From Halorhabdus salina (GTDB taxonomy: Archaea; Halobacteriota; Halobacteria; Halobacteriales; Haloarculaceae), in the NCBI RefSeq assembly GCF_013839425.1, contig NZ_JACDNP010000015.1, positions 1-34,077 on the forward strand: a stretch of 34,077 bases of DNA. The letters run 5' to 3'. A program made the position numbers and the translations under genes. Under the pieces are notes generated by a model that was not told the DNA's origin, did not search any database, and saw only the letters and a program-made list of their open reading frames with translations. Position 1 is the stretch's first letter. Every line of letters begins with the position of its first letter. Positions 15,311 to 23,397 of the stretch are shown piece after piece.

Positions 15311-16246
15311 TCAGTAGCCCGCGTTCTCGCCGAGGAAGGTGTCGGCTGCGTAGGCGGCGCCGAACGCTGCGATGCCACCCATCAAGCCGACGATCGCGCT
15401 GTTGATGAGGAGGTTCCCGAACTGGATCGAACTGAGGTTGTCGAGCGACCCGGAGAGTTCTGTTGCGCCAGCCATGCCGAACCCGCCAAGGTCGCCCGCG
15501 CTCGATCCCGCGGCCTCCGCGAAGGCGCTCAGCGACGGCACGACGAACGACGCGATGACCGTCGTCACGAGGACGAACACGAACGCGCCGAGGAAGACCC
15601 CGACGCCGGCCGTCATGCGACGAGTCTGTGCGTCTTCACTCATCTGGGTCGCGACGAACAGCCCGATCAGCGGCGCGAGTCCGAAGGCCACGAACGGCGC
15701 GATCTCGGCGGTCAAATAGCCGATCGTGAGCTGATGGCTCGTTCCCATCAGCTGTCCGACTTGGGGTCCGCCCGAGGCACTCATCGCCGAGGCCGCGCTG
15801 TCAGCCACTTCGACAGCACCGGGGACGAACGGGAAGCCACCGATCAGTCCCAGCAGGAACGTCATCACGCCGAGGAGCACCGATGCGATCCCCATCGTCC
15901 CGACGATGCCTTTGAGGTAGCGCTTGGGTTCGGGCCGTTGCAGGTCGTTCAACAGGTTCGAACCACCGAAGCCACTCCCTTGGGCGAATGTGCCTTGCTG
16001 GCCCTGCTGGCCCTGAGGGTATTGGCCGCCCTGACCCTGCTGGCCCTGGGGGTACTGGCCGCCCTGACCCTGCTGGCCCTGGGGGTACTGGCCGCCCTGA
16101 CCCTGCTGGCCCTGGGTCCCTGTGCCCGCCGGTTGCTGGCCGCCGGGAGCCCCAGCCTGGTTCGCTGGTTGTTCACCTGTATTCCCACGTGGCTGACTGT
16201 CTTGCTCGTCATTCCGCGTATCGCTCGGATTGTTTCCTCCAGACAT
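15311..16246 (-). CDS. Multi-pass membrane protein with Gln/Gly-rich repeat N-terminus
   Basis: A 311-residue protein. Residues 1-100 or so are hydrophilic and rich in Gln, Gly, Asn and Pro, containing three tandem copies of GQGGQYPQGQQ plus a partial one. The rest holds four or five hydrophobic segments (for example GIASVLLGVMTFLLGLIGG and VGVFLGAFVFVLVTTVIASF), so it is an integral membrane protein with a soluble disordered head. The family looks like conserved haloarchaeal membrane proteins of unknown function. The start is ATG 16246, supported by a TATA-like GTATAAGT (16271-16278) 28 bases upstream. The frame remains open upstream without a better start. Confidence 0.8.
   Translation of the reverse strand: MSGGNNPSDTRNDEQDSQPRGNTGEQPANQAGAPGGQQPAGTGTQGQQGQGGQYPQGQQGQGGQYPQGQQGQGGQYPQGQQGQQGTFAQGSGFGGSNLLNDLQRPEPKRYLKGIVGTMGIASVLLGVMTFLLGLIGGFPFVPGAVEVADSAASAMSASGGPQVGQLMGTSHQLTIGYLTAEIAPFVAFGLAPLIGLFVATQMSEDAQTRRMTAGVGVFLGAFVFVLVTTVIASFVVPSLSAFAEAAGSSAGDLGGFGMAGATELSGSLDNLSSIQFGNLLINSAIVGLMGGIAAFGAAYAADTFLGENAGY
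16002..16116 (-). repeat. 33-base in-frame tandem repeat
   Basis: Three full 33-base units (16002-16034, 16035-16067, 16068-16100) and a 16-base partial unit code for GQGGQYPQGQQ. Units 2 and 3 are identical and unit 1 differs at two bases, pointing to recent copy-number change. Confidence 0.92.
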
Positions 16247-16270
16247 CAGTGCATACCTGTTCCAGCAAAC

Positions 16271-16278
16271 GTATAAGT
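16271..16278 (-). promoter_or_regulatory. TATA-like element of the 15311-16246 gene
   Basis: ACTTATAC on the minus strand is centred about 28 bases before ATG 16246, as expected for leaderless transcription. Confidence 0.55.
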
Positions 16279-16388
16279 CTTTGATATCACGGAACGACGG
16301 GTTCGGCGCGAGGCGTGTCACGATAACCCAAGAGGTGCCTTTTGTTCGTGTCCGCCCCTGCATCGACTGTGCTCCACCGGTCTCGACG

Positions 16389-16880
16389 ATGCTCGTCTGG
16401 GGACTGCTGGCCGAGCCGATCTACGTCCTCCGGGTACCGGGGAGTGTGGTGACAGCCGTCGAGTGCGGTCTCTCCGGGTTTGCCAGTGTGGCGACGATCA
16501 CCGTTCTGGCGATGTTCATCCTCAGCGCGGGGATCTGTCGGACCGGCGTCATCCAGATTCTCGGGCGGAAGATCAGCGAGTGTATCGGGGATAGCGAGAC
16601 CAAGCAGCTCGGGGCGACCGTCGGGATCGTCAGTCCGATCTCGGGGTTCATCAACAATACCGCCGCGGTTGCTATCTTCATGCCGATGGTTACCGACCTC
16701 GTCGAGTGGGGCAAGACCCCCCCGTCGAAGCCGCGCTGACGCTCGGTACTCATACGGTCTCGCTCGGCCTCTCGGTGACGTTTGCGGCTTCGACGGCGCT
16801 CATGACACCCGTCGGCTACCAGACGAATCTCTTCGCTACGGCCCGGCGGCTACGGGTTCATGGCTCACTCTGCGGAATTC
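16389..16880 (+). pseudogene. Decayed SLC13/ArsB-type anion permease
   Basis: The frame from 16389 reads as the core of an SLC13-type (TrkA-C domain) permease: GLSGFASVATITVLAMFILS, TGVIQILGRKIS, and GFINNTAAVAIFMPMVTDL up to GKTPPSK. The frame then ends at 16739. In another frame follow SVTFAASTALMTPVGYQTNL, and after a further one-base slip YGPGGYGF, which normally lie hundreds of residues later. The N-terminus, the whole middle (with TrkA-C domains) and the C-terminus are gone. It probably once transported a carboxylate or sulfate. Confidence 0.85.
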
Positions 16881-16922
16881 GAGGCGAAAGCCTCGCGCTT
16901 TCGCACGGGGAGGATGTCAACA
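16875..16922 (+). mobile_element. Solo right end of an IS1341/TnpB-type element
   Basis: A hairpin CGAGGC-GAAA-GCCTCG (16880-16895) is followed by a G/C run and GGGGAGGATGTCAAC (16907-16921), which I recognise as the usual terminus of haloarchaeal IS1341 elements. No tnpB gene lies to its left; instead it abuts the broken permease. The remaining bases to 17042 show no gene. Confidence 0.5.
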
Positions 16923-17042
16923 GTGAGTGCGAGACCCCGTGACGGTACTGCCACCCTTCGTGAGCTGGTTGATAGCTATCGCCATGGACGAACGCCACCG
17001 GGTCAGACGATTCGTCACGGGTGAACGTCGCCCATAGTGGTC

Positions 17043-18737
17043 TCAATCCCGGTATATCGCTGCTTCGTAGGGGCGGAACGTCGTCCCATCGGGAGCCGAT
17101 GGCACATCCATGTAGTTTCCGGCAACAGGGTCGACATCGTGGGTCGGGACCGGCGACTCGAAGGTGGCCGGCTCGGCCGACCAGTTGAGCACGATCAGTG
17201 CGCGCTCCTCGCCGAGCGTCCGGGTGTAGGCGTAGAGCTGCTCGTGATCGGGGAGCAATAGCTCGTAGTCGCCATAGACCAGGACGTCCCATTCGTGACG
17301 CAAGTCGATCAGGTCTCGATAGTGATCGAGTACCGAATTCGAGTCGGCGCGGGCGGCCTCGACGTTGATCTCCCGGTAATTGTCGTTGAGTTTGAGCCAC
17401 GGATCGCCCTCCGTGAAGCCGGCGTTTGTGCCGTCGGTCCACTGCATCGGCGTCCGAGAGTGGTCCCGACTCCGGTAGTTAACCATGCCTTTGACGTCTT
17501 CGAAGGAATCGGCGACGCCCTCGGCGTCGTGTTCCTCGACGTGGCTGACCGTCATCACGTCCTCAACTTCCTCGAGACGCTCGAAGGTGACGTTCGTCAT
17601 GCCGATTTCTTCGCCCTGGTAGACAAACGGTGTGCCCCGCAGCGTCAACAGGAATGTGGCGAGCAGTGTCGCCGACTCGCGATGGTATTGCTCGTCGTCG
17701 CCGAATAGCGAAACGGCACGGGGCAGGTCGTGATTGCCGAGGAACGGTGCCGGCCAGGGGATCTCGGTCTGTTGTCGCGTCACGATGGCTTTCAGCGCCG
17801 TGAGATCCCACTCGTCGCTCGCTTCCGGGTCGAAGAGGTCCTCGGGACTGTCCCCGATCCCGACGTGATCGAACTGGAAAACCGTGTCGAGGCCATTACC
17901 CTCTCTGGCGACGTACTCGGTTGCCTGTTCGATGGTCGTGTGGCCCATCTCGGCGACAGTCATTACGTTACCGTCGCCCAGTGTGCGTTCGTGGAGTTCG
18001 TCGAGATACGCGTCCAGTCGGGGGCCGTGGCTGTAGTGGGCAATCCCGGTTGGATGGGTGTCTGGATCGCCATCCGGGAGTCCGTCCGTCTTCGAAATGT
18101 GCGAGGCCGCGTCGATCCGGAACCCGTCAGTCCCCTTCTTGTGCCACCAGCGGATCACGTCGGTGATCTCCCTGCGAACGTCTGGGTTGCGCCAGTTGAG
18201 GTCGGGTTGGCTCTCGTCGAAAACGTGGAGATACCACGCTTCGCGTTGGGCATCGTACGACCAGGCCGGGCCGCCGAAGATCGACTCCCAGTTGTTCGGT
18301 GGTTCCTCGGGATTGCCCTCCCGCCAGATGTAGTAGTCGTCGTAGGGTTCCTCGCCGGCCCGTGAGCGCTGGAACCACTCGTGTTCGTCTGCGGTGTGGT
18401 TGATGACCAGATCCATGATGAGGCGCATGTCCCGGTCGTGGAGTTCTGCGAGGAGCGTCTCCCAGTCGGCCATCTCGCCGTACTGGTTGTCGATGGCGCG
18501 GTAGTCGCTGATGTCGTAGCCGTTGTCCTCGCCGGGCGATTCGTACACCGGAGACAGCCAGACGGCGTCGATTCCCACTTCGTCGAGGTACTCGACGTTC
18601 TCGACGATGCCGGAGAGATCACCAACGCCGTCACCGTCGCTGTCGTTGAAACTCCGTGGGTAGATCTGGTAGACGACGGCTTCGTTCCACCACGCACGAT
18701 CGATGCCGTCGTCGCCTGTCTCGACGTGTGTGTCCAT
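17043..18737 (-). CDS. GH13 alpha-glucosidase, predicted alpha-1,4-preferring
   Basis: A 564-residue glycoside hydrolase family 13 enzyme that should release glucose from the non-reducing end of malto-oligosaccharides in the cytoplasm (no signal peptide). Conserved regions: DLVINHT (109-115), GFRIDAASH with nucleophile Asp209, VAEMG with acid/base Glu263, and GNHDLPR with Asp337; QPDLNW is at 177-182. The residue after the nucleophile is Ala210. In yeast and bacterial enzymes a small residue or Thr here goes with alpha-1,4 specificity and Val with alpha-1,6. ATG 18737 lies four bases after the stop of the upstream paralogue, so the two genes are one operon. Specificity is an inference. Confidence 0.92.
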   Translation of the reverse strand: MDTHVETGDDGIDRAWWNEAVVYQIYPRSFNDSDGDGVGDLSGIVENVEYLDEVGIDAVWLSPVYESPGEDNGYDISDYRAIDNQYGEMADWETLLAELHDRDMRLIMDLVINHTADEHEWFQRSRAGEEPYDDYYIWREGNPEEPPNNWESIFGGPAWSYDAQREAWYLHVFDESQPDLNWRNPDVRREITDVIRWWHKKGTDGFRIDAASHISKTDGLPDGDPDTHPTGIAHYSHGPRLDAYLDELHERTLGDGNVMTVAEMGHTTIEQATEYVAREGNGLDTVFQFDHVGIGDSPEDLFDPEASDEWDLTALKAIVTRQQTEIPWPAPFLGNHDLPRAVSLFGDDEQYHRESATLLATFLLTLRGTPFVYQGEEIGMTNVTFERLEEVEDVMTVSHVEEHDAEGVADSFEDVKGMVNYRSRDHSRTPMQWTDGTNAGFTEGDPWLKLNDNYREINVEAARADSNSVLDHYRDLIDLRHEWDVLVYGDYELLLPDHEQLYAYTRTLGEERALIVLNWSAEPATFESPVPTHDVDPVAGNYMDVPSAPDGTTFRPYEAAIYRD

Positions 18738-18741
18738 TGGT

Positions 18742-20460
18742 TCACTCCGTGAGATAGACGCGCGCCTCCCACGGTGAGAGTTCGAGTGTCGACCCGGGGG
18801 TTCGAGGGGCGTCGTCGTTCGCGATCGCCAGTTCGAGCCCCGGTTCTACGTGATCTGGGACATCGATCGATCTCGGTTCGCCGGACCAGTTGAGCACGAT
18901 CAATCCGCGTTCGTTCCCGAGTGTCCGCGTGTACGCAAACACGGACGAATGGTCGGGATAGAGCAGCTCGAACTCGCCAAAGACGAGGACGTCACGCGCT
19001 TCGCGCAGGGCGATCAGGTCGTGGTAGTACTGCCAGACTGAGGCGGTGTCCGTCTGCTCGCGCTCGGCGTTGACGGTCTCGTAGTTGGGGTTGACCTTGA
19101 TCCACGGTTCGCCGTCGGTGAACCCGGCATGGTTCCCGTCGGTCCACTGCATCGGCGTCCGGGCGGTATCCCGGCTGACCGCTTCGATAGCGCCCCGGAC
19201 ATCCGCGTAGGACTCGGCGTCGCCGGTGGCGATTGCCTCCTCGACGAAGTTGATCGCCTCGACGTCGCGAAGCTCTTCGATCGACTCGAAGGGCGTGTTT
19301 GACATCCCGAGTTCCTCGCCCTGGTAGACGAACGGCGTCCCCTGTAGGGTGTGTGTAAACGTTCCAAGCAGCTTGGCGGACTTCCGGCGGTACCCGTCGT
19401 CGTCGCCGAATCGTGAGACCATCCGGGGCTGGTCGTGATTCGAGAGGTAGATGCTGTTCCAGCCTTCCTCGGCCAGCCCGGTCTGCCAGCGTTCGATAAT
19501 CTCCTTGAACTCGGGCAGGCCCCATTCGCCGACGTCCCACTTGCTGTCGCCGTCGCCGACGCCCACGTGTTCAAACTGGAAGACCATCGAGAGCCCGTCG
19601 CCGTCCTCGCCGACGAACTCTCGGGCGTCTTCGACGGAGACTCCGGGGGTTTCTCCGACAGTCATAATCTCCCGGTCGACCGTCTCGACTGTCTCGGCTA
19701 GCATTTCTGAGAGGTAGTCGTGGATCTTCGGGCCGTTCATGAAGTGCTCGGCCCCGGTTAACCCTCCCTCGGGATCGCCGTCAGGTAGCCCTTCGGCCTT
19801 GGAGAGGAGGTTGATGACGTCCATCCGGAAGCCGTCGATGCCCTGCTCCAGCCACCAGCGCATCATCTCGTAGATCGCCTCCCGGACGGCGGGATTGCGC
19901 CAGTTGAGGTCGGGCTGTTTCTCGTCAAAGAGGTGGAGGTACCACGCTTCGCGCTGCTCGTCGTAGGACCAGGCGGAGCCGCCAAAAAACGACTCCCAGT
20001 TGTTCGGTGGTTCCTCGGGATTGCCCTCGCGCCAGTAGTAATAGTCGTCGTAGGGGTCCTCGCCGCGCCGCGAACGCTGGAACCATTCGTGTTCGTCGGA
20101 GGTGTGATTGACGACCAGGTCCATGATGAGACGCATGTCCCGGTCGTGGAGTTCTGCGAGGAGCGTTTTCCAGTCGGCCATCTCGCCGTACTGATCGTCG
20201 ATGGCGCGGTAGTCGCTGATGTCGTAGCCGTTGTCCGCCTGCGGTGACGCATAGACCGGGGACAACCAGACGGCGTCGACACCGAGCTCGTCGAGATACG
20301 AGACTTTCTCGACCATACCGGGAATGTCGCCGATGCCGTCCCCATCGGTGTCGTTGAAACTCCGCGGATAGATCTGGTAGACGTCCGCCTGTTTCCACCA
20401 CGTTTGTGACCGTTCTGTCGACGCGTCGGCTCCGTGTGCCGGGCCGTTCGGGTTGTTCAT
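18742..20460 (-). CDS. GH13 alpha-glucosidase, predicted oligo-1,6-glucosidase
   Basis: A 572-residue GH13 enzyme, clearly paralogous to its downstream neighbour over the whole length. Conserved regions: DLVVNHT (114-120), GFRMDVINLLSK with nucleophile Asp214, TVGET with acid/base Glu270, and SNHDQPR with Asp343. The MDVIN motif with Val215 is the one seen in oligo-1,6-glucosidases and isomaltases, so this member should act on alpha-1,6 bonds of isomaltose or panose. There is no signal peptide, so it is cytoplasmic. It is the first gene of a two-gene operon divergent from the TrmB-type regulator. A TATA-like CTTAAT lies near 20488-20495. Confidence 0.92.
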   Translation of the reverse strand: MNNPNGPAHGADASTERSQTWWKQADVYQIYPRSFNDTDGDGIGDIPGMVEKVSYLDELGVDAVWLSPVYASPQADNGYDISDYRAIDDQYGEMADWKTLLAELHDRDMRLIMDLVVNHTSDEHEWFQRSRRGEDPYDDYYYWREGNPEEPPNNWESFFGGSAWSYDEQREAWYLHLFDEKQPDLNWRNPAVREAIYEMMRWWLEQGIDGFRMDVINLLSKAEGLPDGDPEGGLTGAEHFMNGPKIHDYLSEMLAETVETVDREIMTVGETPGVSVEDAREFVGEDGDGLSMVFQFEHVGVGDGDSKWDVGEWGLPEFKEIIERWQTGLAEEGWNSIYLSNHDQPRMVSRFGDDDGYRRKSAKLLGTFTHTLQGTPFVYQGEELGMSNTPFESIEELRDVEAINFVEEAIATGDAESYADVRGAIEAVSRDTARTPMQWTDGNHAGFTDGEPWIKVNPNYETVNAEREQTDTASVWQYYHDLIALREARDVLVFGEFELLYPDHSSVFAYTRTLGNERGLIVLNWSGEPRSIDVPDHVEPGLELAIANDDAPRTPGSTLELSPWEARVYLTE

Positions 20461-20689
20461 ATCCGTATGGACCCAATAGTTGAACGCTCTTAATGTTATT
20501 CAAATCTACGAAGAACATATACTACAACTCTGTGGAGCAGTGTACGGACTCACGTCCTGTTCAGACGGGCCATCGGTTCGATCCTCGTGTCCTCACTCGC
20601 CGCTGTTCGTGTGGCGACGGTCAGGGTTCAGTTTTCGCCTTCGTCGTGGATGGGTAACGTATTCAAGGCAACCCGTAGAATGTGGGACG
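20461..20689. promoter_or_regulatory. Divergent promoter region between GH13 operon and TrmB gene
   Basis: This holds a minus-strand TATA-like element near 20488-20495, about 31 bases before ATG 20460. Overlapping it is an imperfect palindrome, TTGAA (20479-20483) and TTCAA (20499-20503). A plus-strand ACGTATTCAAGG at 20657-20668 lies about 28 bases before ATG 20690. The palindrome over the TATA box is a candidate operator for the regulator. I did not find the TACT-N7/8-GAGTA motif known for Halobacterium TrmB. Confidence 0.4.
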
Positions 20690-21748
20690 ATGAGCGAGCG
20701 ATCAGACGGCCGTGACCGAGAGATTCGAGAGGAACTCGCTGTCTTTGGCTTCTCGGACACGGAAATCGACGCGTATCTTGCGATATTGGCCCACGACGAG
20801 GCGACGACGCGAACGATCGCGGAGGCGGCCGACGTGACCCAGCGAGCGGTCTACAACATCGCCGAACGGTTGGCGGATCGTGGATTGGTCCGGGTCAAAG
20901 CGCACGCTTCACCGACAACAATCAGTGCTCTGCCCCCCGACGATGCGATCGAGAACCTCACCGCCCGGCTTGAGTCAATTCGGCCCCACTTGGCTGCAAC
21001 GTACGACGAAACAGCGGAGACCTCTCCCGACATACAGATAATCAGATCGAGGGAAACGGCGTTGAAACGTCTGCGGCAGGCGATTGAGTTGGCCGATCAC
21101 GAAATCGTCATTTCGATCCCACAAGCGATCTATCCCGAGATCGAATCCGCGCTACAGGCCGCAAACGAGCGAGGTGTCCTCGTGTTGTTGTTGCTCGGGG
21201 ACTACGAAGACGACACTGATCCGGAAGCGTTCGAACCCATCGCCGACGTCGTTCGGTACTGGGACGAACACCTGCCGTTTCTGTACGCCATCGACAACTA
21301 CCGTGAGGCGATGTTCGGAGAAGCGTCGGTTCTGGCTGGGACCCACCACGACGGCTATGCCGTCTACGTTTCCGAAGCGTTCTTGACGAGTACGATTTTC
21401 AGCATGTTCATCGCGACGTACTGGCCCGCCGCCAAGGAACTGTTCGTCACATCGCCCGATCCGCTGCCCGAGTCGTTCGAGTGGTTTCGCCACGCTGTCC
21501 TCCAGGCTACGCTGTTAGACTCGGACGGCACGACGCTTCGCGCCGAGGTTGAGACGGCCAGCGGCGAGAGTCTGGTCGGCCGAATCACTGACGTCGTTCA
21601 GCAACTCATCGAGCCCCGGAGCGAGACCTTTTCACTACAGCACTCTCTCCACCTCGAGACTGCTGACGGGACGGTCTCACTCGGCGGCCGTGATTGCTTC
21701 TTGGAGGAGTACGAAGCCGAATCTATCACGCTACTCTCCGAAGACTGA
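20690..21748 (+). CDS. TrmB-family sugar-sensing transcriptional regulator
   Basis: A 352-residue regulator. Residues of about 8-75 form a winged helix-turn-helix (FGFSDTEIDAYLAIL, ATTRTIAEAADVTQRAVYNI, ERLADRGLV), typical of TrmB. The remaining part is the TrmB effector domain, which in characterised homologues binds maltose, glucose or related sugars and changes DNA affinity. The frame is open upstream to 20480, but ATG 20690 gives the normal N-terminus and has a TATA-like element in place. Its divergent orientation to the two alpha-glucosidases suggests it controls them, and perhaps the GH31 gene. Whether it represses or activates is not visible. Confidence 0.9.
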   Translation: MSERSDGRDREIREELAVFGFSDTEIDAYLAILAHDEATTRTIAEAADVTQRAVYNIAERLADRGLVRVKAHASPTTISALPPDDAIENLTARLESIRPHLAATYDETAETSPDIQIIRSRETALKRLRQAIELADHEIVISIPQAIYPEIESALQAANERGVLVLLLLGDYEDDTDPEAFEPIADVVRYWDEHLPFLYAIDNYREAMFGEASVLAGTHHDGYAVYVSEAFLTSTIFSMFIATYWPAAKELFVTSPDPLPESFEWFRHAVLQATLLDSDGTTLRAEVETASGESLVGRITDVVQQLIEPRSETFSLQHSLHLETADGTVSLGGRDCFLEEYEAESITLLSED

Positions 21749-21876
21749 CTGGCAAACCCATCCTGCCCGTTGCCGGCCCGTTGTCCCACTTGTGGATCGT
21801 TGCTTGAGTATCTGCCAGCCTTCCGGTTCGGCTGTGTGCCTGTGTCCGTACCCACTGCGGCTAGCTATCTCATTCC

Positions 21877-21941
21877 GCGAGAGAATCCCGCCGTCTGCCC
21901 GTGGCGTCTCCGACGCCACGCTGTTCAGGGCGGGCGTGAAT
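21877..21941 (+). ncRNA. TnpB-associated (omega-RNA-like) stem-loop remnant
   Basis: An outer stem CCCGCC (21885-21890) with GGGCGGG (21926-21932) encloses an 8-bp perfect hairpin GTGGCGTC-TCC-GACGCCAC (21899-21917). It is followed by CGTGAATCGCG. The layout resembles the 3' structured end found after haloarchaeal tnpB genes, but no tnpB body precedes it, only the TrmB gene. The assignment is by resemblance. Confidence 0.4.
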
Positions 21942-21970
21942 CGCGTACGCTCCGGTGAGAAACGACTGTG

Positions 21971-22090
21971 TTACGACTGATATTGAGTCTCCAACGCTTC
22001 TAGACCAGCTTTTAACACCTCCGCATAGGCTTTAGAGAGGTCCAAATCGTTCGCTTCCGGGTAGTCTTTGATCCGGCCACCAAGTGTGTG
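21971..22090 (-). pseudogene. Orphan C-terminal coding fragment, family unknown
   Basis: On the minus strand 39 codons read HTLGGRIKDYPEANDLDLSK and then an acidic, helix-like tail ending in LETQYQS-stop. The composition is that of a real haloarchaeal protein end, but there is no start codon and a TGA closes the frame upstream (22091-22093). It looks like the tail of a truncated gene. I do not recognise the family. Confidence 0.5.
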
Positions 22091-22150
22091 TCAAATGTCA
22101 ATGTTGCGATGCTTGACCAAAAGACGTTACGACTAAATGTATACTAATCT

Positions 22151-22728
22151 GTTGCCGTAAATCGTGCCAACACGTTCGCTGTGCGACCCCTCTCCAGCGA
22201 TGGGGTCCTGGTGCGACAAGACTTGTTGGACGCTTCTGGCGCTCTCTGGAACGAAATCAACTACCAGCGCCTCATGCGGTACTGAGCGGAGCACAGATCC
22301 GCGATGTACGCAAATATTCGCTCTGCTTGACAACGACGAGGGCGGCCTCGAGGGCGACGTATAGGACGCCGACACCGGAACACTCGGCGGAACGTACAGC
22401 GGTGTTCTCGGCGCGTCCACCGCCCAAACTGTGTGGCGAGCAAACAGTGAAGCGTGGCGCGGGTTCTTCGAGACCAAGAAGGCGTACTACGACGAGTCGA
22501 ACACGTCGGTTCCGGAACATTCAGAACCATTCGGATTCCGTGGTCTTGGAAATCGAAGATTTCCGGGCTGCTGAAAACGCGCAGCGTTTTCCAGCACGGT
22601 TCCAGTGGGACGACCACGACTGGTCGGGAATACCACTCTCCCATGCAAGTCTCACAGAACAGTGCACAGATTCGAGTACCGTCCACCGTGACGGGAATGT
22701 TGCCTCCGGCGAGTCCCAGACCGGCTGA
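22151..22728 (+). pseudogene. tnpB: TnpB (IS1341-type) pseudogene with internal deletion
   Basis: Three stretches in different frames belong to one TnpB. First comes NTFAVRPLS...ASGALWNEINYQRLMRY, ended by TGA at 22283-22285. After a frameshift come DADTGTLGG...VLGASTAQTV and AWRGFFETKKAYYDESNTSV, with a TAG replacing the Trp expected before DADTG. Last is the C-terminal tail RFQWDDHDWSG...NVASGES ending at 22728. The catalytic core (RuvC and zinc-finger parts, a few hundred residues) is missing, and the start codon is GTT. TnpB is the RNA-guided nuclease of IS200/IS605-type transposons. This copy cannot be active. Confidence 0.8.
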
Positions 22729-23063
22729 GACTCTCACGGAGGAAACCCAATCGTCATCGGGCGAAGCCCGACTGCCTGTGGAACGTAGTCTCTCTGTGCA
22801 GGATGGGGTGGCTGTCATTTCGCCGCTTGGCGTCTACGATCACGTTGTCACCGCTGGCATCGATCGTCTGGACCCGTGCGTGACCCCACCCAGCTTGCCG
22901 ACTCGACCGTGGTCATATTTTCCGCACCAGCGGTCCCGTGTCCGACGTGTCTCGTTTCGCTGGCCGTCGTTTCGGTAGCAGACAGCACAGCAAATCTGGT
23001 AATATCCTTGAAGAATGTCTTCTACCAGAGATTTTATTACCGTTGTTCCTGCATATTAAATTG
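22729..23063. other. Degenerate spacer, no gene recognised
   Basis: A small hairpin GGGC-GAA-GCCC near 22760 follows the TnpB tail and may belong to its end. The rest contains frames with protein-like pieces but no start codon or family I can name. The last 60 bases become AT-rich and carry TATA-like runs ahead of ATG 23064. Confidence 0.4.
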
Positions 23064-23276
23064 ATGCCCAGTACTACCGATGGTGGGGCCAACGACGGAC
23101 CCCTTTCACGGCGACGCTTTGTCCAACTCGCGGGGGTAACTGGTGCCGATGTACTCGCGGGCTGTGGCGGTGACGAGCAGACGACCGATGAACTGGGGAC
23201 GCGCTCGCTCGGGACAACGGGGCGGCTCGCGATGGCTCCGCGAATCGCACGACAGCGACGACTGGTAAGCGCCTGA
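23064..23276 (+). pseudogene. Truncated Tat lipoprotein, probably an ABC solute-binding protein remnant
   Basis: The 70-codon ORF starts with a clear twin-arginine lipoprotein signal: SRRRFVQLAG followed by the lipobox LAGC, where Cys would be lipid-modified outside the membrane. The acidic Gly/Asp/Thr stretch that follows is typical of haloarchaeal solute-binding proteins, but the frame ends after 70 codons. A second frame continues a short way with TTATTGKRLTVRSQ-like sequence, consistent with a frameshift. No binding domain remains. Given its place between a TrmB-type gene and a GH31 gene, it was perhaps part of a sugar ABC transporter. Confidence 0.6.
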
Positions 23277-23397
23277 CGGTGCGGTCCCAGAATAGATGAT
23301 CGACCTTCCCTCGACGTGGCTCTCTCGCAACGGCCACTTCCGATACGTGGACGCCTAACCACCGTCTCGTTCCCTCAACCTCCACGAATACGCATCC

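Noticed and set aside
16002-16116. Regular repeats that could suggest a CRISPR array
   Set aside because: The units are directly adjacent with no variable spacers and lie in frame in a coding sequence.
21749-21876. Cys-containing frame after the TrmB gene (CPTCGSLLEYL) as a zinc-finger protein
   Set aside because: It is short, lacks a promoter or conserved continuation, and overlaps the stem-loop structure.
22745-22905. Minus-strand frame with protein-like sequence (GWGHARVQTIDASGDNV...)
   Set aside because: No start codon, stops on both sides and no family I recognise; the evidence is too weak for a feature.
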